Both the position numbers and the translations under genes were made by a program. Of a stretch of 32,064 bases of DNA, positions 15,727 to 23,296 are shown piece after piece (position 1 is the stretch's first letter; every line of letters begins with the position of its first letter). Under the pieces are notes generated by a model, which saw nothing but the letters and a program-made list of their open reading frames with translations, was not told the origin of the DNA and made no database searches. The DNA lies in assembly GCA_018062815.1 (NCBI GenBank), contig JAGORM010000006.1, forward strand, positions 1 through 32,064, written 5' to 3'. This DNA comes from Candidatus Levyibacteriota bacterium (lineage in GTDB: Bacteria; Patescibacteriota; Microgenomatia; Levybacterales; GWA1-39-11).

Positions 15727-16650
15727 CTAAAGATTTTGGAGAACTTCAACTACCTCAGGAAGTGTTAATTTTGTTCCCTTCATCTGAGGATTTTTTGAAG
15801 ATCCATTGAGAAGCATTCTTTTTGAAACATGTAAGTACCATGATGCATCCGAATCCATTTTTTTTAACTTGTCGTATACTGGGGTGAAGTCCACATCTAT
15901 ACTTTCAAAACTATTGACAACTCTCCCTCGCCCACTCTTTTCCCTTTTTCTTGGCCTAGCTTTGATTCTAACTCCACCGTTTTTTGGATCTTTACGAACA
16001 GTTACAACATATCCCATGAGTTGAGCAAGCTTTAGTACTTCGTCATTTATTGTTTCTATGGCTATCCCCTTTCCCCATTTTGTATTAAATTGAATTCCTT
16101 TTTTTTCTATTTCTTCCTCTGCCCACATTCTATTTTCAAATCTATGAATAGCAACGTCTAATAAATCAAATCCAAATCTTATACAAGTCGCGTCATCTCT
16201 TGGATACTGAAATTTTATTCCAGAAAGTAAAGAGACGAGTGAAAATTCATACATATCGGAAGAAGGATCTGGATAATAGACTTCCTGAAAGTGGTCATCA
16301 TCTACGACATAGTCGACCAAACGCATGAGAGCTTCAGCCTTGTGCTTATTTACTTTTAACTCTTCTGATTTAGGCAAAACATATTCGTAGGTAAGCTTTG
16401 CTGCACATGTATTCTCATTCTCTACTTGGTGATGATCAAGAGGTCCCATTCCAGTGTCAACATGTATAACTTCCCGACCATCTAAATGCTCTATAACGTC
16501 TTCGCTTGCACGTTCTGTATTTAATCTTCCACCAGCAGGAACAGTTATAACTTCAGCGTCTTCCCATCCAGGTAAAAAACGCTTAATAAGCCAAGAGGAT
16601 GTAACTGCGTCAAGATCTGGTGAGTTATGGGTTACTATGATTTTTGACAT
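15727..16650 (-). CDS. DHH/MYG1-like phosphoesterase family protein
   Basis: The 307 residues have the metal-binding pattern of the DHH superfamily: THNSPDLDAVTS (His8, Asp12, Asp14) and HVDTGMGPLDHHQ (Asp65, then DHH at 72-74). The spacing of the two motifs and the DHHQ ending recall MYG1-type nucleases as well as DHH phosphoesterases. The C-terminal part ends with ASWYLHVSKRMLLNGS, a beta-strand and loop typical of the MYG1-like C-terminus, but this is not certain. The expected function is metal-dependent cleavage of a phosphodiester or phosphoanhydride bond. It is convergent with prfA and divergent from the 16736 gene. Confidence 0.65.
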   Translation of the reverse strand: MSKIIVTHNSPDLDAVTSSWLIKRFLPGWEDAEVITVPAGGRLNTERASEDVIEHLDGREVIHVDTGMGPLDHHQVENENTCAAKLTYEYVLPKSEELKVNKHKAEALMRLVDYVVDDDHFQEVYYPDPSSDMYEFSLVSLLSGIKFQYPRDDATCIRFGFDLLDVAIHRFENRMWAEEEIEKKGIQFNTKWGKGIAIETINDEVLKLAQLMGYVVTVRKDPKNGGVRIKARPRKREKSGRGRVVNSFESIDVDFTPVYDKLKKMDSDASWYLHVSKRMLLNGSSKNPQMKGTKLTLPEVVEVLQNL

Positions 16651-16655
16651 GTTTT

Positions 16656-16684
16656 AGTATAAATTACTTGTGTAAGTATATCAC
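16656..16684 (-). promoter_or_regulatory. Promoter of the DHH-family gene
   Basis: GTGATA (16679-16684), 17 bp, TATACT (16656-16661), then 5 nt to the ATG. Moderate -35. Confidence 0.45.
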
Positions 16685-16699
16685 ATACGACCCTCATTC

Positions 16700-16729
16700 T
16701 TGATTATTTGTTCCGTATTCATATATCAT
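16700..16729 (+). promoter_or_regulatory. Leaderless-type promoter of the 16736 gene
   Basis: TTGATT (16700-16705), 18 bp, TATCAT (16724-16729), then 6 nt to the ATG at 16736. It lies back-to-back with the promoter of the DHH-family gene. Confidence 0.55.
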
Positions 16730-16735
16730 GAGTAT

Positions 16736-17263
16736 ATGCCTGATAAACCCACTGTAACACCTGAGCACATAAAAAAATATCAACAAATTATGAGTACTCC
16801 TAAACCTCAGACTGTACCAACCACTCCAAAAAGCACAACACAATCCGAAACAAAAGATGCACGCCTGTCATTCCTATCCTCTCTTCCTAAACCTACCGGA
16901 ATCGGAAATAAAATGTTTGTATTTACGGGAAAAAAGAAAATAATAATAGACGGAACTGATAAGGAAGTAGAAAATGTAAAAACCGTAGATACTCAAGATG
17001 TTAAAAAAGATGTACCTCAACCTGCTTCTCCCCAAGTTAAAAAAGAGGATTTAGTAGCAAAACAGGTAGAAACCATAACCATTCCTGCCACACAAAAAAA
17101 GGAAGAAGAAAAACCTAAGGATGTAACACCACCTCTCACCAAGAATGGGAAGACAGATCAAAAGAAAAAATTTCCGCTAGCATTAGTGCTTGTGTTTTTC
17201 TTACTCTTTATGGGCGTATGGATTCTTTTTTGGCTAGTTTTTTTTGGATTTATCAAAATGTAA
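16736..17263 (+). CDS. Tail-anchored Lys/Pro/Thr-rich protein
   Basis: I do not recognise a domain. The ATG at 16736 was chosen over the one at 16700 because the longer form would include the promoter. The 175 residues are low-complexity and rich in Lys, Pro, Thr and Gln for the first ~145, then end with a single strong membrane segment (LALVLVFFLLFMGVWILFW) close to the C-terminus. The layout is that of a cytoplasmic, largely disordered protein held at the membrane by its tail. It converges on proS with a 37-nt gap. Confidence 0.6.
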   Translation: MPDKPTVTPEHIKKYQQIMSTPKPQTVPTTPKSTTQSETKDARLSFLSSLPKPTGIGNKMFVFTGKKKIIIDGTDKEVENVKTVDTQDVKKDVPQPASPQVKKEDLVAKQVETITIPATQKKEEEKPKDVTPPLTKNGKTDQKKKFPLALVLVFFLLFMGVWILFWLVFFGFIKM

Positions 17264-17300
17264 AAAAACGTGAGGCAGGAAAAAAAATTGAATCTAAAAA

Positions 17301-18536
17301 CTACTTTAAGAGAATTTTGAAAATTTCCTCAGTTGATAGTAATTTAACCTCATTTTCATTTCTATTCTTCCATTCAATTTTTCCTTCTGATTTTTTTGAG
17401 ATTACTAATCTTACTGGAATTCCTAATAGGTCAGCATCTGCAAATTTCTCGCCAGGAGAAACATCTCTGTCATCCCATAAGACTTCCACTCCTGCATCAT
17501 TTAGTTTGTGATATATCATCTCTCCCTCCGTCAGTATCTCCGGGTTTTGACTTGCAAGCGTGATCAGGTGTACTCTATACGGCGCAACAGACTCAGGCCA
17601 TAATATCCCTCTCTCATCATGGTGTACTTCAACTATAGTACCCATAAGACGTGTTATGCCTATTCCGTAACAACCCATCAATACCTTCTTCTCTACCCCA
17701 TCCGTGTCTTTATAAGTTATATTAAATGAGTCAGAAAACTTAGTACCCAAAGGAAAAATATTCCCCACCTCTATAGTCTTTGCCTTTTCTAACGCTCCAT
17801 GTCCAAGATCGCACTGCTTTCCTGCCTGAACTGGAGAAACTTCTGTATTCGCCGAAAAATCACCACCTGGACAGTAAATAATCTCATCCTCACCCGCCGG
17901 AGTTATAACCTGATACTCATGAGAAACATCTGAAAATGCTCCACCTGATGCCTGCGTTTCAATTGCAGCCAGACCTACTCTTTTAAAAACGTTCATATAT
18001 GCTTTTTTCATAATTTCATAGTATGCCTTAAAATCTTCTTCTGTCGCATGGAATGAGTACAAATCCTTCATAAGAAATTCTCTACCTCGTAAGATTCCAG
18101 ATTTTGCACGTGCCTCATCTCTAAATTTTGTTTGAATTTGATAGACATGTATAGGCAAATCCTTATAAGAAGAAATAAATTGTGATGCTAGAGGTGAGAT
18201 TACTTCCTCATGAGTCGGCCCAAGCGCGTATTCGTGCTTATACTGGGATATTACTTTAAAAAGCGCATCAAAAGAATCCCAACGGTTTGTTTGCAACCAT
18301 GAATCTTTGTTTTGCAATGATGACAATTCTAATTCTTGTGCATCTGCTGCGTTCATTTCATCACGAACAATTTTATTAATTTTCTCAACTACCCGAAGTC
18401 CTAAAGGCAAATAATTATATACTCCCGCTAACTCCCGTCTGATATATCCTCCCCTAGTTAAAAGCTTCGCGTTTATTGACGTTTCCTCAGCTGAAACATT
18501 TTTTGTGGTTTTTCCGAAAAGCTTTGAATATCGCAT
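17301..18536 (-). CDS. proS: Prolyl-tRNA synthetase lacking the editing insert
   Basis: This class II synthetase charges tRNA-Pro. The start at 18536 gives 411 residues beginning MRYSKLFGKTTKN; the longer frame from 18590 adds a hydrophobic leader that spans the promoter. Seen are YNYLPLGLRVVEKI, GPTHEEV, the motif 2 region TKFRDEARAKSGILRGREFLMKD (in parts: KFRDEARAKSG and RGREFLMKDLYSFH) and the motif 3 region GCYGIGITRLMGT. The usual bacterial enzyme is about 570 residues and has a ~180-residue INS editing domain between motifs 2 and 3; only about 90 residues lie there. Alanine mischarging would then need another factor. Confidence 0.94.
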   Translation of the reverse strand: MRYSKLFGKTTKNVSAEETSINAKLLTRGGYIRRELAGVYNYLPLGLRVVEKINKIVRDEMNAADAQELELSSLQNKDSWLQTNRWDSFDALFKVISQYKHEYALGPTHEEVISPLASQFISSYKDLPIHVYQIQTKFRDEARAKSGILRGREFLMKDLYSFHATEEDFKAYYEIMKKAYMNVFKRVGLAAIETQASGGAFSDVSHEYQVITPAGEDEIIYCPGGDFSANTEVSPVQAGKQCDLGHGALEKAKTIEVGNIFPLGTKFSDSFNITYKDTDGVEKKVLMGCYGIGITRLMGTIVEVHHDERGILWPESVAPYRVHLITLASQNPEILTEGEMIYHKLNDAGVEVLWDDRDVSPGEKFADADLLGIPVRLVISKKSEGKIEWKNRNENEVKLLSTEEIFKILLK

Positions 18537-18542
18537 ATGTGT

Positions 18543-18571
18543 AGTATAAGAACATAAGAGAAAGAATGCAA
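18543..18571 (-). promoter_or_regulatory. Leaderless-type promoter of proS
   Basis: TTGCAT (18566-18571), 17 bp, TATACT (18543-18548), then 6 nt to the ATG at 18536. Confidence 0.62.
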
Positions 18572-18583
18572 TAATAAGTTGTG

Positions 18584-18612
18584 TTGACAATTGGTTTATA
18601 GCACGCTATGCT
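18584..18612 (+). promoter_or_regulatory. Leaderless-type promoter of the 18619 gene
   Basis: TTGACA (18584-18589), 17 bp, TATGCT (18607-18612), then 6 nt to the ATG at 18619. It lies only 12 bp from the divergent proS -35. Confidence 0.7.
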
Positions 18613-18618
18613 TCAACT

Positions 18619-18852
18619 ATGGTTGAGGGTCACAAACCACAAGAACCAAGCAGAAAAGTGGCAAAAGTACTCGGGGGCATTGTTGGAAGTGGTCTAATAC
18701 TTCATGGAATAAGTGCCTTTGCGCTAGCTACTCAACCAGACGCAGAATTGAAAAATAATGAGAAATCAGTAATCTTGACAGAACAAGGAGCGGTTGAGGT
18801 TGTAGCTGGATCTATTGTTCTATTCACCACTTTCTCACGCAGAAAGAGATAA
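18619..18852 (+). CDS. Small membrane protein, 77 aa
   Basis: I do not recognise this protein. It has a charged N-terminus, a hydrophobic segment (about 17-37, VLGGIVGSGLILHGISAFAL), a short polar loop and a second hydrophobic segment (about 57-71) ending RRKR, giving a likely two-pass membrane protein with both ends inside. A consensus promoter 6 nt before the ATG supports it as a real gene. Its last 18 bases overlap the 3' end of the convergent prs gene. Confidence 0.6.
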   Translation: MVEGHKPQEPSRKVAKVLGGIVGSGLILHGISAFALATQPDAELKNNEKSVILTEQGAVEVVAGSIVLFTTFSRRKR

Positions 18853-19734
18853 GGCTATTGTTGGGGCCACAGAAACAATTTCTAATTTTTTAAATTGCTT
18901 TTCTTTAGGGATATATATTGTATCAGTTACAAAAATCTTCTCCGCCCGACAATCTTCAAGTAAACTCGGAGCTTTATCAGAAAACACCGCGTGCGTTGCC
19001 ATAACAAATACTTTTTTTGCTCCCATATCAATTAATTCATTCACGCTTTGGATAATTGTACCTCCCGATGAAATCATGTCATCCACTATAAAACATGTAT
19101 CTTTTACCTCTCCGGTAACCCTAGCAACACTTATTTCTCCTGTTACTATGTCCCGATCTTTCTCAACTGACACATAGTCTATACTTCCTATTAAATTCTT
19201 GAGCAATTCAATTCTTCTTATTCCTCCCATATCAGGTGTCACCAAACATGCATTTGATAAATCAGGCTCAATTTGTTTAATCATTTCAGCAAATAAAGGA
19301 AGCGCTGAAAGATGGTCTACTCCAATGCTAAAAAGTTCAGGAATTTTTATGGAATGTAAATCAATTCCCATAAAACAATTCGCACCTGATGCCTCAATCA
19401 TCTTTACAACCACCTCAAGTGAGCGGGCTTCACCTGTTCTAAAAATATGATCCTGACGCTGATATCCTAAGTATGGAACTATCGCTGTAATATTTTTTGC
19501 ACCGCTTCTTTTAGCTGCATCTAATAACAAACATAATTCCATTAAGTTTGAGTCTACTGGAGGACAGGTAGGCTGACAGATCAAAACATCTTCATCTACC
19601 ACACTCTCCATTAATTTTATCCTCCGCTCACCATCAGGGAATAAATGATTCTCAACTTCTGACAACGATAACCCCAAATCGTGAGCGATTTTTTCAGCCA
19701 GTGGTCTATTTGCGCTACCAGAAAATATTTTCAT
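18835..19734 (-). CDS. prs: Ribose-phosphate pyrophosphokinase, archaeal-like loop type
   Basis: This enzyme makes PRPP from ribose 5-phosphate and ATP for nucleotide synthesis. The start at 19734 gives 299 residues beginning MKIFSGSANRPLAEKIA. It has FPDGE, the ATP-loop RQDHIFRTGEARS (93-105), the metal/ribose site GIDLHS (123-128) and the PRPP loop VDDMISSGGT (217-226). The RQDxxFxxGE form is that of archaeal enzymes rather than the RQDRKxxxRxPIxA of bacterial class I. It follows a second prs gene by 43 nt and has its own promoter in that gap. It could also be a regulatory PRPP synthase-like subunit, but no key residue is clearly missing. Confidence 0.88.
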   Translation of the reverse strand: MKIFSGSANRPLAEKIAHDLGLSLSEVENHLFPDGERRIKLMESVVDEDVLICQPTCPPVDSNLMELCLLLDAAKRSGAKNITAIVPYLGYQRQDHIFRTGEARSLEVVVKMIEASGANCFMGIDLHSIKIPELFSIGVDHLSALPLFAEMIKQIEPDLSNACLVTPDMGGIRRIELLKNLIGSIDYVSVEKDRDIVTGEISVARVTGEVKDTCFIVDDMISSGGTIIQSVNELIDMGAKKVFVMATHAVFSDKAPSLLEDCRAEKIFVTDTIYIPKEKQFKKLEIVSVAPTIALSLSA

Positions 19735-19740
19735 GTGATA

Positions 19741-19770
19741 ATTGTACGAAGGATAAGCATCTATAATCAA
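19741..19770 (-). promoter_or_regulatory. Leaderless-type internal promoter of the second prs
   Basis: TTGATT (19765-19770), 18 bp, TACAAT (19741-19746), then 6 nt to the ATG at 19734. It lies between the two prs genes. Confidence 0.55.
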
Positions 19771-19777
19771 GATGGTG

Positions 19778-20746
19778 TTATAAAATCAGCTTGCGGCTTA
19801 ATGATTCTCCTGACTCTATTCTTTCAATCGCCGAAGCTAAAAGATCTGCTACTGATACAACAGTAATACGTTTGTTTTTTTTCATTTCCGAATTTAATGG
19901 TACTGTATCAGTAATTATTACCTCATCTACTGTACTTTTTTCAAACTTTGCAGGCGCGCTACCAGAAAACAAACCATGAGTCGCGCAAATTATAACTTTT
20001 TTTGCACCCGATTTTTTTAAGTATTCAGCCGCATGAATTACTGTTCCACCTGTGTCTATCATATCATCGACTAATAGTATGTTTTTCCCTTCAACATTTC
20101 CAATCATGGCGAGGGCATTTGAAGTATTGTTTACCGCTATATCCCTCTCCTTATATACTAATGCTATTTCATTTACCCCTAAAAGCCTTGCATAACCAGT
20201 AGCCCTAGTCATACCCCCTTTATCAGGAGCTGCTATAACCAAATTTTTTAAATTTCTTTTTTTTATCTCTGGAATAAGTGAATAAGAACCATATAGGTTG
20301 TCCCAAGGTCCTTTTATGAATCCTTGCTGCTGCTCAGAATGAATATCAAGAGTCACAATTCTATTAACACCCGCGTTTTCCAAGATGCTCGCGACCACAG
20401 ACGCTGAGATTGGAACTCGGGGCATTTCTTTTCTGTCTTGCCTGCTATATCCAAAGTACGGAATAACTGCTGTTATCTCATCTGCTGATGACCTACGAGC
20501 TGCATCAATCATAAAGACTAACTCCATGAGGGAATCGTTTACAGGAGGGCATGTGGGTTGAATTATAAAAACATGCCTACGACGAACATTTTCTGGAACT
20601 TTAATTCGTATTTCACCATCTGAAAATACACTAACAGGATTAAATAATTCTTTCTTTAAAAAACTTGCCACTTTTTTAGCAAGTACCAAGTTAGATCTTC
20701 CAGCAAGAAGTACATAATTATTTGACTGCTTACTATCCAAAGCCAT
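19778..20746 (-). CDS. prs: Ribose-phosphate pyrophosphokinase, bacterial class I type
   Basis: This is a second PRPP synthase. The start at 20746 gives 322 residues beginning MALDSKQSNNYVLLAGRSN; the longer frame from 20776 adds ten non-conserved residues. It has FSDGEIRIKV (41-50), the class I ATP loop SRQDRKEMPRVPISA (101-115), TLDIHSEQQQGF (132-143) and the PRPP loop LLVDDMIDTGGTV (224-236). Class I enzymes form hexamers and are feedback-inhibited by ADP; both are family knowledge. It lies downstream of ybaB (48 nt) and upstream of the archaeal-like copy. Confidence 0.93.
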   Translation of the reverse strand: MALDSKQSNNYVLLAGRSNLVLAKKVASFLKKELFNPVSVFSDGEIRIKVPENVRRRHVFIIQPTCPPVNDSLMELVFMIDAARRSSADEITAVIPYFGYSRQDRKEMPRVPISASVVASILENAGVNRIVTLDIHSEQQQGFIKGPWDNLYGSYSLIPEIKKRNLKNLVIAAPDKGGMTRATGYARLLGVNEIALVYKERDIAVNNTSNALAMIGNVEGKNILLVDDMIDTGGTVIHAAEYLKKSGAKKVIICATHGLFSGSAPAKFEKSTVDEVIITDTVPLNSEMKKNKRITVVSVADLLASAIERIESGESLSRKLIL

Positions 20747-20794
20747 AATATATTTCGCTAAATAGAAGGGCTGCACTTAAGATTAAAACCGCTG

Positions 20795-21082
20795 CTATTT
20801 CCCAAGTAATCCTCCTAATCCCCCTCCCATTTCTTGCATCTTTGAAGCCGCTTTTTTTTGTGCCTTTTCTAGAGCCTCATTTAATGCGTCAACTGCATCT
20901 TTCATCTCTTCACCGTTCATAACAAAACTTTTTACTTTCATGTCAGCTGTTAATTCAACAGACACGCGACCACGGGATGCTGTGACAACAATAGTTTGCA
21001 GTTCTTTTTGAATCTTTATTGCTTCGTCTCTTAGTTTTTTTACGTCTCCTAGAGCACCGAGACCTTTCATTGGATTAAACAT
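20795..21082 (-). CDS. ybaB: YbaB/EbfC nucleoid-associated protein
   Basis: This small dimeric DNA-binding protein is usually encoded beside dnaX. The 95 residues have the family form: a basic helical start (GALGDVKKLRDEAIKIQKEL), a strand region ASRGRVSVELTADMKVKSFVM, a helix DAVDALNEALEKAQKKAASKM and a Gly-rich tail GGGLGGLLGK. It follows dnaX by 69 nt. A strong Shine-Dalgarno (AAGGGTGGTG, 21091-21100) lies 8 nt before the ATG, unusual in this window. Confidence 0.93.
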   Translation of the reverse strand: MFNPMKGLGALGDVKKLRDEAIKIQKELQTIVVTASRGRVSVELTADMKVKSFVMNGEEMKDAVDALNEALEKAQKKAASKMQEMGGGLGGLLGK

Positions 21083-21090
21083 ATTTTAAA

Positions 21091-21100
21091 CACCACCCTT
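21091..21100 (-). promoter_or_regulatory. Shine-Dalgarno site of ybaB
   Basis: AAGGGTGGTG matches AAGGAGGTG at eight or nine positions and sits 8 nt before the ATG of an intra-operon gene. Confidence 0.7.
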
Positions 21101-21151
21101 CTTATTTAAAATTCTTAGATTAAACTCACCTAACTTTATCTGTCAATTATC

Positions 21152-22546
21152 CTAATTTTTTATGGTAATTGCAACTTCTTTTTGTAAGATGTCTTGCATG
21201 TGAGATGCAATTTTGGCATAGTTTTGCTTTTCAGTCAACTTTCCCAGGTGAAACGATGAGGGCGCAAGAATAATAACCCCCCCCACATCCCTTGAAAGCT
21301 TACAGCCGCGCAACAATCCTGCAAGAATTTTATTTTCTTTATTGATTGAATCTAATAGTCTTTTAAATAGGGCGTATACATCATCTTCTGCAATTTCAAG
21401 AGGTTTTTCCTTTTGCTCAATTTCCTTCTCTGCTACTTTTATAGCTTCAGTATTCTTCTTGGTTTCCTTTTTAATATCATTTGAAGTTTCCTCTGAAATT
21501 TTGCCCTCATCATCCTTCATGCAAAACTCTATAACTGCAATCTCCAAGGGCAACTGAGGCAAAACTGCCCCTCTTAATCCCTTGTATGCCTCGTCTAAAA
21601 GACGCAACATCCTCTCCCCCCTCACAATATCTGTGTTTTTTTTCTTCAAAACATGCTTCAACAAATCTTCATGTAAAATATTTGCCATCCTCTCAATAAT
21701 GATTGCAAAATCTGTGTTTAAAGAAGCCAATGATTCAATTTCCGATAAAGCCTTTTGCGCATCCATATGAAAGCAAAAATTGATAATAGACGCAGCTGAA
21801 GATTCTATTGACCCTGTTTTAAATTGTGACTCAATTAGACTGAGTGTAATTTTCCCTTTTGCTTGAAGACTTAATTCTTCAAGTATTTTTGCAGCATCCC
21901 TAAATGCCCCTTGAGAGAGCTCTGCCACTCGTAATAATACGCCTTCCTCCAGCTCTAAATCTTCTCCTTCAACAATTCGCTTCAGGCTTCGTGATAATTC
22001 ATCTGTGCTTGGCTTTTCAAACGGAACCAAAAATACCCGGGAAATAATTGTTTCAGGCAATTTCCCCGTTTCAGTTGTTGCCAAAATAAAAACTACATGT
22101 GCCGGTGGCTCCTCAAGAGTCTTTAGGAGAGCATTAAATGCTTCAGTTGTGAGCATATGTACTTCATCTATAATGTAGACTTTTTTTGAAAGAGCTGATG
22201 GGGAAAATTTTATACGCTCACGAAGTTCTCTTATTTCATCTATCCCGCGGTTGCTTGCAGCATCAATTTCTAAAACATCCACTGCTGTGCCGTTTGTGAT
22301 AGAAATACATGCAGAACATTTATTGCAAGGTTCAATACTGGAATTATCCTCCTGTTTTCTTTTTTCACAATTTATAGCCTTAGCTAAGATTCTTGCGGAA
22401 GATGTTTTTCCAAGTCCTTTTGGACCGGCAAATAAAAATGCATGGGGTATAGAATTAGAGGAAAGAATTGCAGAAAGTCTTTTACGAACCTCAACAAGAT
22501 CAAGCTCTGCAATCAATTGAGGACGGTATTTTCTATAGTAAACCAT
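21152..22546 (-). CDS. dnaX: DNA polymerase III subunit gamma/tau
   Basis: This AAA+ protein is the clamp-loader motor of the replisome. The 464 residues start MVYYRKYRPQLIAEL. Walker A is GPKGLGKT at 41-48, a four-Cys zinc module lies at 60, 74, 77 and 80, Walker B/DEVH is YIIDEVHM (124-131) and the sensor region LATTETGKLPETIISR is at 155-170. Domain III follows, then a Lys/Glu-rich linker (about 355-385) and a short C-terminal domain (about 385-464). Thus a short tau-like tail is present. It begins 9 nt after ybeY. Confidence 0.96.
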   Translation of the reverse strand: MVYYRKYRPQLIAELDLVEVRKRLSAILSSNSIPHAFLFAGPKGLGKTSSARILAKAINCEKRKQEDNSSIEPCNKCSACISITNGTAVDVLEIDAASNRGIDEIRELRERIKFSPSALSKKVYIIDEVHMLTTEAFNALLKTLEEPPAHVVFILATTETGKLPETIISRVFLVPFEKPSTDELSRSLKRIVEGEDLELEEGVLLRVAELSQGAFRDAAKILEELSLQAKGKITLSLIESQFKTGSIESSAASIINFCFHMDAQKALSEIESLASLNTDFAIIIERMANILHEDLLKHVLKKKNTDIVRGERMLRLLDEAYKGLRGAVLPQLPLEIAVIEFCMKDDEGKISEETSNDIKKETKKNTEAIKVAEKEIEQKEKPLEIAEDDVYALFKRLLDSINKENKILAGLLRGCKLSRDVGGVIILAPSSFHLGKLTEKQNYAKIASHMQDILQKEVAITIKN

Positions 22547-22555
22547 ATTTGAGAA

Positions 22556-22942
22556 CTACTCGTGGTGCTCACCTAATAAGTGCTGGAGACCATGGGCAAC
22601 CCAAAAACAAATCTTGTCATCTACCAATTTATTTTCAAATGAAGCTTCATCAATTATTACCGGGTATGAGATGATTACATCACCTAATATAAGCTTATCT
22701 GATTTCACCACCATCCCCTCTCCTTCAGTTTGTGAAAATGATAAAACATTTGTAGTTTTATCCAATCCCCTATATTTTTTATTTAAAGCACGCATCTTAC
22801 GGTCACCGACTATCGCAATTGAAACTTCAACCGGAGTTGTAATTCCACGATCTGATATTACGCGCTTAACCGTTTCTTTTATTTTTTTTCTATTAACTCT
22901 GTACCTACTCTCTACAAAAATTTGGGTGGTTATATCACTCAT
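22556..22942 (-). CDS. ybeY: rRNA maturation endonuclease YbeY, C-terminally short
   Basis: YbeY is a zinc-dependent endonuclease acting in 16S rRNA 3'-end maturation and ribosome quality control. The 128 residues include DKTTNVLSFSQ and GDVIIS, both family motifs. The zinc motif is HGLQHLLGEHH near the C-terminus, with three His at the canonical spacing (0, +4, +10) although the usual LHLxGYDH core is altered. The protein ends one residue after the third His, whereas most homologues continue for 15-25 residues. It is in a cluster with rpsU upstream and dnaX 9 nt downstream. Confidence 0.9.
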   Translation of the reverse strand: MSDITTQIFVESRYRVNRKKIKETVKRVISDRGITTPVEVSIAIVGDRKMRALNKKYRGLDKTTNVLSFSQTEGEGMVVKSDKLILGDVIISYPVIIDEASFENKLVDDKICFWVAHGLQHLLGEHHE

Positions 22943-22961
22943 GTGTTTTGGACAGCGTATA

Positions 22962-22980
22962 CCTAATACAAAATATTAGG
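22962..22980. repeat. Inverted repeat at the 3' end of rpsU
   Basis: Perfect 7-bp arms CCTAATA/TATTAGG with a 5-nt loop overlap the rpsU stop codon. No T-run follows on the minus strand, so it may be an RNA processing or stability hairpin rather than a terminator. Confidence 0.5.
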
Positions 22981-23170
22981 CTGCCCTTTGAGCCATTTGT
23001 TTTGCGAATTTACGAGTTAACTCTTTTTTAAATTTTCGTCTCACTGATGGTTTATGATAAAACTCACGTTTTTTCATTTCTAAAATGATCCCAGAAGCTG
23101 CTACGCCACGAGAAAATTTTCTTATCATTGAGTCATTACTATCCCCTGGTTGCTTTTTAATAAATACCAT
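22976..23170 (-). CDS. rpsU: Ribosomal protein bS21
   Basis: S21 is a small, basic 30S protein that helps start translation. The start at 23170 gives 64 residues (MVFIKKQPGDSND...); an ATG four codons upstream is less likely because it lies closer to the Shine-Dalgarno. The family pattern is clear: SNDSMIRKFSRGVAASGIILEM, then the basic RREFYHKPSVRRK-type stretch (here KKREFYHKPSVRRKFKKE). It is first in the likely rpsU-ybeY-dnaX-ybaB-prs cluster. Confidence 0.93.
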   Translation of the reverse strand: MVFIKKQPGDSNDSMIRKFSRGVAASGIILEMKKREFYHKPSVRRKFKKELTRKFAKQMAQRAA

Positions 23171-23181
23171 AAAAATAAACA

Positions 23182-23191
23182 CCCCCTTTTT
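23182..23191 (-). promoter_or_regulatory. Shine-Dalgarno site of rpsU
   Basis: AAAGGGGGTG-type purine block lies about 10 nt before the ATG at 23170, on the minus strand. One of the few clear sites in the window. Confidence 0.6.
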
Positions 23192-23296
23192 TACTAGGAA
23201 ACAATACTAAATTGATGCCTAGAGCACATTTGAATTTACTCCAAGATGTGGCTTCATTATATTCCATTCAGTGCATATTGGCAAGTTTTATATGCT

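Noticed and set aside
18834-18852. Overlap of the 77-aa membrane gene with prs as a sign that it is spurious
   Set aside because: The 18-bp overlap is tail to tail, and the gene has a strong promoter correctly placed before its ATG, so it was kept.
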